In this document: positions 55,831 through 64,000 of the stretch, in pieces
Layout of the letters: each line of letters opens with the position of its first letter
How positions within the stretch are numbered: the first letter of the stretch is position 1
NCBI RefSeq assembly: GCF_050003625.1
Contig: NC_134398.1
Span: 28,923,211-28,987,210 of the forward strand
Direction of reading: 5' to 3'
Length of the DNA: 64,000 bases
DNA from: Haematobia irritans
Taxonomy: Eukaryota > Arthropoda > Insecta > Diptera > Muscidae
Program-made: the position numbers and the translations under genes
Notes under the pieces: generated by a model
Database searches by the model: none
Seen by the model: only the letters and a program-made list of their open reading frames with translations
Told to the model about the DNA's origin: nothing

Positions 55831-56665
55831 GCAAATTTTTTTTTTTGATTTTAGATCGCGAGAAAAATAAAAAAAAAAACATTTTAATAAGATGTGTCAT
55901 AAATATAGATTTTATTTTATATTATTTCCTTTCATTTAGATATTATATATGGTTTCCAATATATATGGGGGTTTATATATAGATTAGTGGAAATAAGTAC
56001 ATACATTTATGTATAACATTTGGTTGAATTCTTTTCTTTTAATTGTTACAAACCAAGACACTTATATTTGAGACATTCATTAGACGACTCATTTTATTAT
56101 ATAAAAAGGAACACAATACTATAAAAAACACATAAAAAATTACATTACTAAATTTAAAAATATACAGTATGTATAAAAAATAAACATTTGTGAATATATA
56201 AAGAATTCAGTCTATAGAGGGATTTAAAACAAAAAACAAGAGACTCTCCTATTTAGGATTTATTTAATCTTAAATTAATAATACACAGTAAATATAAATA
56301 AGTTTTGTTTTAAATTAAGCATCATATATGACTAAAGTAAAGCACTCATGGAGAAAACTATAATTAATGCACATTGTTTTAAAAGACATCGACAAAGAAA
56401 AAAAAACTTAATCTAAAATTGTGCTTATTTCCATTTCCATTTTCTTTTTATTTGTAAAATTGATAATGCACCTAACAAAGCTCTTTAACATACACACACA
56501 GGCTTACAATGAGTGAGGATTTTTTTTTAATCTTTGGATATCTAGATTTTCTGTAAATAATTACTAAACAAAATTGTACTTTTTGTGTGTCTTAATGCAC
56601 CTTAACGTTTCTTATAAAAAGCTGTTTACGTGTAGACTTTACCCTATGTAGCACCTTTGGAAAAT
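55831..56665 (-). other. 3' UTR and downstream flank of GBA2
   Basis: Unique AT-rich DNA. TTTATT at 56447-56452 (AATAAA on the minus strand) about 215 bases past the stop codon is a candidate polyadenylation signal. No other gene. Confidence 0.45.
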
Positions 56666-59600
56666 TTAATCCCTCAAGGCTTTGCGTCTTTCCCAAGCCA
56701 CCTGCATAGACCAAATACTTAATGGTCTCATATAGCCTATGGAACGATAACGTTTCTCGCCATAAAATGCTTCGGGTGTTTCAAAATTCATGCCACACTT
56801 TTGGGAAATTGTCTCATAGAGACCACCAGCCGTTTTGAAACCTTCCTCAAACATTCCCTCTTGGATCATTGTGGCAGCCAATGCAAATGTAACTCCAGGC
56901 CATACTTCTTCGGCTTGTATACTGCTGGTATCAACGTGTCCTGGTTTTTCAGGATCTGCATTTGCTATGAATCCATTTGCTGCCCCTATTTCGCCATTAT
57001 GAAAGCCCATCACATTGTTGTTGAAAATTTGTTTCAAAGCCGAGCGAACATTTTCCTTGGGATATATCTGGAATAAAAAAGGGGTGAAAATAAAATCATC
57101 GATAGGAATTTCAAATTGTAACAGAGAAATATTAAAAATTCAAATATAGATTTTTCCATAAAAATTAAACAATAGATTTTTTTCAAAATTTCAAAAAAAT
57201 CGACATTTTGAGAAAATATATAATATAGAAATAAAATTTTGACAAAATTTTCTACAGAAATAAAATTTTGACAAAATTTTCTATAGAAATAAAATTTTGA
57301 CAAAATTTTTTATAGAAATAAAATTTTGACAACATTTTCTATAGAAATAAAATTTTGACAAAATTTTCTATAGAAATAAAATTTTGACAAAATTTTCTAT
57401 AGAAATAAAATTTTGACAAAATTTTCTATAGAAATGAAATTTTGACAAAATTTTCTATAGAAATAAAATTTTGACAAAATTTTGTAAGAAATCACATTTT
57501 GACAAAAGTTGGTAAAAAATCAAAGGTTAAAAAAGTTTTCTATAGAAATAAAATTTTGACCGAATTTTCTATAGAAATAAAATTTTGACAAAATTTTCTA
57601 TAGAAATAAAATATTGAAAAAAAATTTTCTATAGAAATAAAATTTTGAAAAAATTTCCTCTAGAAATAAAATTTTGACAAAATTTTCTATAGAAATGGAA
57701 TTTTGACAAAATTTTCTGTAGAAATAAAATTTTGACAAAATTTTTTATAGATATAAAATTTTGACAATTGTGACAAAATTTTCAATAGAAATAACATTTT
57801 GACAAAATTTTTTATAGAAATAACATTTTGACAAAATTTCCTATAGAAATAACATGTTGACAAAATTTCCTACAGAAATAACATTTTGACATAATTTTCT
57901 ATAGAAATAAAATTTTGACAAAAGTTTGTAAGAAATCAAATTTTGACAAAATTTTCTATAGAAATAAAATTTTGAAAAAATTTTCTATAGAAATAAAATT
58001 TTGACAAAAGTTTGTAAGAAATCAAATTTGACAAAATTTTCTATAGAAATAAAATTTTGAAAAAATTTCCTCTAGAAAGAAAATTTTAAAAAAAATTCCT
58101 CTAGAAAGAAAATTTTGACAAAATTTTCTATAGAAATAAAATTTTGACAAAATTTTCTATAGAAATAAAATTTTGAGCGAATTTTCTATAGAAATAAAAT
58201 GTTGACAAAATTTTTTATAGAAATAAAATATTGACAAAATTTTCTATAGAAATAAAATTTTGACAAAATTTTGTAAGAAATAAAATTTTGAAAAAATTTT
58301 GTATGGAAATAAAATTTTGATAAATTTTTCTATAGAAATAAAATTTTGACCGAATTTTCTATAGAAATAAAATTGTGACCGAATTTTCTCTAGATATAAA
58401 ATTTTGACAAAATTTTCTATAGAAATAAAATTTTGAAAAAATTTCCTATAGAAAGAAAATTTTGACAAAATTTTCTGTAGAAATAAAAGTTTGACAAAAT
58501 TTTGCTATGGAAATAAAATTTTGTGAAAAATTTTTATAGCAATAAAATGTTGACAAAATTTCCTATAGAAATAAATTGTCGACAAAATTTTCTATAGAAA
58601 GAAAATTTTGACAAAATTTTCTATAGAAATAAAAATTTTGACAAAATTTTCTATAGAAAAAAAATGTTGACCGAATTTTCTATAGAAATAAAATGGTGAC
58701 GAAATGTTCTTCCTTAAGAATTGAAAATTTGAAATTTTGAAAATTACTAATATTTGGAAAAAAGAAGATTTTAAAGTATTGTAAAATAAACAGTTCACAA
58801 GTCAAAAAATTATTTTGATTACAGGCCGAGGTTTAAAAGTTCGAGACTGCAAGCAATAAAAAAATCAATTACTATGGGTGAAATAATTGAGCCATTTCAA
58901 TATTAAAAATTTACTAAAAAGTTTTGGAACGTTCGAATTCGAATTTTAAGAATTTCCAAAAGCAACTATATCCAATAGTTAGTTTTTCAATTAAAATTTG
59001 AGTTGATTTAGAAAAAAAACTCAAAAGATTCATTGATTCAATTAAATTTTTAATCAAGAGAAAATTCAATTACAAAAATTTATTGAATTGAATTATTTTT
59101 TTTAATAGTGTGGGTTATTGATATTATCAAATCCGTAATTGAAATCTAAAGAATACCGAAATTACGTTTCACATACGATGTGGGTATACAATCTACAGTC
59201 GAGTTCAATCAGTGCAAATTTAAGCACATTTTTTGGTGTTTGATGTGTACTAACCTCATAATCGAAACCACAAGTTTTCAAATACCAATGACCACACAAT
59301 TGATCAGCCATAATGGTGTCCTTATGACTATTACAAGTGTCGAAGCGATAATAGCTACCATTCCATAATTTTTCCTCAAGCGATCGCTTTCCTTTCTCCA
59401 ATATATCCTGATAACGTATGCAATCGTTGGGTTGATCCAACAGTGTAGCCATCACTGACATGCTTTGCAAAGCAGCTAACCAAAGGCCAGAACAATAGGC
59501 GCTAAAAATGAAAAACAGTAAAAAATTATTCGAAAAAACGGGGGAATTTTCAAAAAAATCGAGACAAGCTTAAACATTTGAGAGTGCATTACCGTTGATG

Positions 59601-61678
59601 TCTCATTTGCACACTAATTTAAAAAAGTGGCATATTGTTTTTATTTCTTATATAGAAAACTTTCACAAAATTTTATTTCTATAGAAAATGTTCACAAAAT
59701 TTTATTTCTATAGAAAAATTTGTAAAAATTTTATTTCTATAGAAAATATTGTCAAAATTTTATATATATAGAAAATTTTTGCAAAAATTTTCACAAAATT
59801 CTATTTCTATAGAAAATTTTGTTAAAATTTTAGTTCTATAGAAAATTTTGTTAAAATTTTATTTCTATAGAAAATTTTGTCAAAATTTTATTTCTATAGA
59901 AAATTTTGTCAACATTTTATTTCTATAGAAAATTTTGTCAAAATGTTATTTCTATAGAAAATTTTGTCAAAATCTTATTTCTATAGAAAATTTTGTCAAA
60001 ATTTTATTTTACATAGAAAATTTTGTCAAAATTTTATTTTACATAGAAAATTTTGTCAAAATTTTATTTTTATAGAAAATTTTGTCAAATTTTTATTTTT
60101 ATAGAAAATTTTGTCAAAATTTTATTTCTATAAAAAATTTTCACAAAATTTTATTTCTTTAGAAAATTTTCACAAAATTCTATTTCTATAGAAAATTTTG
60201 TTAACATTTTATTTCTATAGAAAACTTTGTCAAAATGTTATTTCTATAGAAAATATTGTCAAAATTTTATTTCTATAGAAAATTTTGTCAAATTTTTATT
60301 TCTATAGAAGATTTTGTCAAAATGTTATTTCTATAGAAAATTTTGTCAAAATTTTATTTCTATAGAAAATTTTGTCAAAATTTTATTTCTATAGAAAATT
60401 TTGTCAAAATTTTATTTCTATAAAAAATTTTGTCAAAATTTTATTTCTATAGAAAATTTTGGCAAAATTTAATTTCTAAAAAATTTTTTTAAAAAATTTT
60501 ATTTCTATAGAAAATTTTGTGAAAATTTTATTTCTATAGAAAATTTTGTGAAAATTTTATTTCTATAGAAAATTTTGTGAAAATTTTATTTCTATAGAAA
60601 ATTTTGTGAAAATTTTATCTATAGAAAATTTTGTCAAAATTTTATTTTACATAGAAAATTTTTTAAAAAATTGTATTTCTATAGAAAATTTGTAAAAAAA
60701 AATTATTTATATAGAAAATTTTGTCAAAATTTTATTTCTATAGAAAATTTTGGCAACGCCTTGGCCATCGTTATATTGTATTCTGAGCCTTACAACTATT
60801 TGTTGCGCTTACCTTGGTCCCTCCATCACCCATGAATCATAGGTCTGATCTGGCATTTTAGTATTTTCAATCAAACCATCATTATCTCGATCATATTCAA
60901 TGGTTCTCTCCATTATGGCCTTACAAGAGGGATACATGGCTTTTAAATAGGCCATAGCATCCATGAGATAAACACGGCCATTGGTCTCATTTATATACAT
61001 AGAAGCTGATTTGCGATTCTCTGGAAAAAATTGAAAAGAAAAAAAATGGAAAATAAAATTCATCCATAAATTTGAAATCACATTTTTTTTTAATTCTTCA
61101 CCTACCTTTTTTATCCTCCACCGAATTCTTGCGTTTATTATCCTGTGTATACATTTCATACAAACTATCCTTATCGATGAATTCAATGGAACTAAATTTA
61201 CTGGCATTATCTGCTTGCGCCTGGGCCAATTCATTCAGCACATAATAGTCACGATAGACTTGTAAAACAAATTTCGTATTTAGATCTTTCCATTCGTTGA
61301 CATCATGGATGTTATAACAATTGATGAGTGTAAAAGGCTCCTCATCGGGATCACCCAAATCATGGGGTACACAATTTTTAACTTTACGCGGCATTATCTT
61401 GCCATCGTATAACATTTTACGAGTATCCGTAAGATCTGCTGCAATGGCATCCTTGAAGTCATATTGCAAGCTCACCTATATTTGGGTGGGGTTAGAATAT
61501 GAAAAGAAATAAGTTAGAGGTTAGTGGGTATTAGGAATGAGAATTTTGTTAATGCAATCCTACCTGTAAGTTAGGCCACAAATGTGCTATGGCTGGCGAA
61601 GCATAAAAATGTACATCATAGGTGTTATACATGCGATATTCATGTCCCTCCAAATAACCAAAACGTCCATAAGCAATT
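56666..61678 (-). CDS. GBA2: Non-lysosomal glucosylceramidase GBA2-like, C-terminal part (5' end beyond window)
   Basis: Five exons on the minus strand: 61678-61564, 61475-61106, 61020-60813, 59501-59255, 57067-56666, all GT-AG and phase-consistent, giving the last ~446 of an expected ~900 residues. Landmarks in order: [20 protein letters not shown] (region holding the proposed nucleophile in GH116), [37 protein letters not shown] segment (here [11 protein letters not shown]), [17 protein letters not shown] (proposed acid/base Asp), [10 protein letters not shown] across a splice, [26 protein letters not shown] and [14 protein letters not shown] near the stop. The enzyme cleaves glucosylceramide to glucose and ceramide at the cytosolic face of ER/Golgi/plasma membranes. 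Introns 3 and 4 (1.3 and 2.2 kb) and the intron upstream of 61678 are all swollen by 29-bp arrays, whereas introns 1 and 2 are under 90 bp. The splice at 61678 begins inside a codon, confirming more upstream exons outside the window. Confidence 0.95.
57225..58720 (-). repeat. 29-bp array in GBA2 intron (exons d-e)
   Basis: About 50 minus-orientation copies, same orientation as the gene's antisense strand reading. Segments with GTAAGAAATCAAATTTTGAC recur (57485, 57920, 58010), and CTCTAGAAAGAAAATTTT variants repeat near 58070-58100. Confidence 0.92.
58721..59160. other. Non-array part of the GBA2 intron
   Basis: A/T-rich sequence; 58975-59110 has TTGATTCAATTAAATTTTTA.. style like 6225 and 16100, probably an old shared repeat. 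No exon motif. Confidence 0.4.
59640..60755 (+). repeat. 29-bp array in GBA2 intron (exons c-d)
   Basis: About 38 plus-orientation copies, opposite to the neighbouring intron's array. Variants GTGAAAATTTTATTTC (60510-60615) and TTTACATAGAAAATTTT (60005-60060, 60640) come in runs, i.e. local duplication. Confidence 0.92.
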
Positions 61679-61689
61679 CTAAAAAAATA

Positions 61690-61977
61690 AATATATTAAA
61701 AAATATATATTAATTCAAATAAAAACGATTTCATTCGATGAATGTGCCCAAAGAAATTACTAAAATGCCCTGCATACTCAAAGTCCAGACTTTGAGGAGC
61801 AAGGGTGTGTCACACAGAGCGATTTCCCTTTTCTCGCCAATAGCTAAGACACTTAAGGTACTACTCCACCCCAGCCTTGTGGAGGTGTAGAGGACTTAAT
61901 CATCATTCAGTGGAGGACTCAATCAGCCCAAGCAGTGTCACAGAACGGCTTTCGTGGCGCTTGACCTATCTAAAATA
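61690..61977. other. Non-array intron segment with unusual composition
   Basis: 61745-61975 is more G+C-rich than its surroundings (CTTGTGGAGGTGTAGAGGAC, CAGTGTCACAGAACGGCTTT) and has no coding frame; probably a fragment of an unidentified mobile element in the GBA2 intron. Confidence 0.35.
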
Positions 61978-64000
61978 CTCTATAGAAATAAAATTTTAAC
62001 AAAATTTTCTATAGAAATATAATTTTAACAAAATTTTCTATAGAAATAAAATTTTGACAAATTTTTTTGTAGAAATAAAATTTTGGAAAAATTTTCTATA
62101 GAAATAAAATTTTGACAACATTTTCTATGGAAATAAAATTTTGATAAAATTTTATATGGAAATAAAACTTTGACAAAATTTGCTATAGAAATAAAATTTA
62201 GAGAAAATTTTCTATAGAAATAAAATTTAGACAAAATATTCTATAGAAAAAAAAAATTAGAAAAAATTAAATTTTCTATAGAAAATTTAGACAAGATTTT
62301 TTGTACAAATAAAATGTTGACAAAATTTTCTATAGAAATAAATTGTTGACAAAAGTTTCTATAGAAATAAAATTTAGAGAAAAATTTTCAAAATTTTCTA
62401 TAGAAATAAAATTTAGAGAAAAATTTGTATAGAAATAAAATTTAGACAAAATTTTTTGTAGAAATAAAATTTTGACAAAATTTTCTATAGAAATAATATT
62501 GTGACAAATTTTCGTAAAGAAATAATATTTTGACAAATTTTTCTATAGAAATAATATTTTGACAAATTTTTCTATAGAAATAAAATTTTGACAACATTTT
62601 CTATAGCAAATACTATTTTGACAAAATTTTCTATAGAAATAAAATTTTGCCAAAATTTCTAAAATAGTAAAATATTGACAAAATTTTCTACACTAACTCC
62701 GACACAAATTTCAAGCAAATCGGCTAAAAAAGAAATAAAATTTTGACAAAATTTTCTATAGAACTAAAAGTTTGACACAATATTCTAAAGAAATAAATTT
62801 TTGACACAATATTCTATAGAAATAAAATTTTGCCAAAATTTTCTATACAAATAAAAGTTTGACAAAAATTTTCTATAGAAATAAAATTTTGACAAAATTT
62901 TCTATAGAAATAAAATTTTGCCAAAATTTCTAAACAAGTAAAATATTGACAAAATTTTCTGTACAAACTCCGACACAAATTTCAAGCAAATAGGCTAAAA
63001 AAGAAATAAAATTTTGACAAAATTTTCTATAGAACTAAAAGTTTGACAAAATATTCTAAAGAAATTAATTTTTGACACAATATTCTATAGAAATAAAATT
63101 TTGCCAAAATTTTCTAAGAAATAAAAGTTTGCCAAAATTGTCTATAGAAATAAAAGTTTGACAAAATTTTCTACAGAAATAAAATTTAGACAAAATTTTC
63201 TATAGAAATAAAATTTTAACAAAATTTTGCCAAAATTTTCTATAGAAATAAAATTTTGACAAAATGTTCTATAGAAATAAAATTTTGACAACATTTTCTA
63301 TAGAAGTAAAATTTTGACAAAATTTTCTATAGAAATAAAATTTTGACAAAATGTTCTATAGAAATAAAATTTTGACAACATTTTCTATAGAAGTAAAATT
63401 TTGACAAAATTTTCTATAGAAATAAAATTTTGACAAAATTTTCTATAAAATAAAATTTTGACAAAATTTTCTATAGAAATAAAATTTTGACAAAATTTTC
63501 TATAGAAATAAAATTTTGACAAAATTTTCTATAGAAATAAAATTTTGACAAAATTTTCTATAGAAATAAAATTTTGACAAAATTTTCTATAGAAATAAAA
63601 TTTTGACAAAATTTTCTATAGAAATAAAATTTTGACAAAATTTTCTATAGAAATAAAATTTTGACAAAATTTTCTATAGAAATAAAATTTTGACAAAATT
63701 TTCTATAGAAATAAAATTTTGACAAAATTTTCTATAGAAATAAAATTTTGACAAAATTTTCTATAGAAATAAAATTTTGACAAAATTTTCTATAGAAATA
63801 AAATTTTGACAAAATTTTCTATAGAAATAAAATTTTGACAAAATTTTCTATAAAAATAAAATTTTGAAAAAATTTTCTATAGAAATAAAATATTGACAAA
63901 ATTGTCTATAGATATAAAATTTTGACAAAATTTTCTATAAAAATAAAACTTTGACAAATTTTATATAGAAATAAAGTTTTGACAAAATTTTCTATAGAAA
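61978..64000 (-). repeat. 29-bp satellite array running off the right edge
   Basis: At least 68 minus-orientation copies. From about 63440 to 63850 the units are practically identical; 62000-63200 is diverged. A 271-bp block is duplicated (unique tag ACTCCGACACAAATTTCAAG at 62696 and 62967). It lies in the GBA2 intron upstream of exon 61678. Confidence 0.93.

Noticed and set aside
59162..59254. Extension of GBA2 exon past 59255
   Set aside because: The family sequence ends at CGFDYE with a donor GTTAGT; the following codons are unrelated and the next exon (57067) continues the family alignment.
13804..62536. Many open frames of 60-180 codons with repeating [22 protein letters not shown] translations
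   Set aside because: They coincide with the 29-bp arrays; a 29-bp stop-poor unit gives a 29-residue repeat in every frame of one strand. Not genes.
61690..64000. Further 5' exons of GBA2 inside the window
   Set aside because: No GBA2-like motif seen upstream of 61678; only array and a non-coding fragment, so the missing half must lie beyond base 64000.

Overview
The window comes from an AT-rich animal nuclear genome with spliced genes. It is almost certainly a calyptrate fly, most likely a muscid (Stomoxys, Haematobia or Musca type). This is inferred from the fly-like orthologues, from a mariner of the Himar/irritans type, and from abundant mini-me/DINE-1-like dipteran interspersed elements. 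There are no bacterial-style operons, CRISPR arrays or rRNA genes.

Five real protein-coding genes are visible. (1) Nol10, a nucleolar WD40 ribosome-biogenesis factor, lies on the + strand at 2156-4572 in five exons. (2) A secreted Reeler-domain 'defense protein' related to Drosophila l(2)34Fc lies on the + strand at 36950-37497 in two coding exons. (3) An MSS51-like double zinc-finger (MYND) protein lies on the - strand at 48953-44187 in two exons, split by a 3.3 kb intron packed with repeats. (4) The mitochondrial transcription termination factor mTTF lies on the + strand at 51003-52428 in three exons, facing away from gene 3. (5) The C-terminal half of a GBA2-type non-lysosomal glucosylceramidase lies on the - strand at 61678-56666 in five exons; its 5' part is beyond the right edge. 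These are unrelated housekeeping and secreted genes that happen to be neighbours.

The rest, well over 80%, is repeat DNA. The dominant signal is a 29-bp AT-rich tandem unit made of two palindromic blocks. It forms about sixteen arrays in both orientations, in total roughly 20 kb (about a third of the window), both between genes and inside introns of MSS51-like and GBA2. Several arrays end in a shared terminal motif (CACGGTTGCCAC, then CTACC-rich sequence), so I propose that the arrays are the expanded interior of a terminal-inverted-repeat or foldback DNA element. One copy (12894-14835) is intact at both ends and is an inverted dimer around a unique core.

A second layer is a superfamily of 1.2-1.5 kb mini-me/DINE-like elements in three subfamilies (A: 5004, 21185, 34002, and an inverted one at 10592; B: 7938, 37911; C: 40104). 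All share a 5' hairpin, a central tandem module of about 153 bp, a GACA/GACG microsatellite and complementary ends. These act as landing pads: a broken Himar-like mariner with TA duplication, a 915-bp hAT-type element with a perfect 8-bp target duplication, and a three-deep nest all sit inside them. tRNA-derived SINEs (five copies, two with clear target duplications), several MITEs, and 5'-truncated or decayed LINE pieces (one with a 2A-like peptide motif, one a Jockey-like reverse transcriptase) complete the picture.
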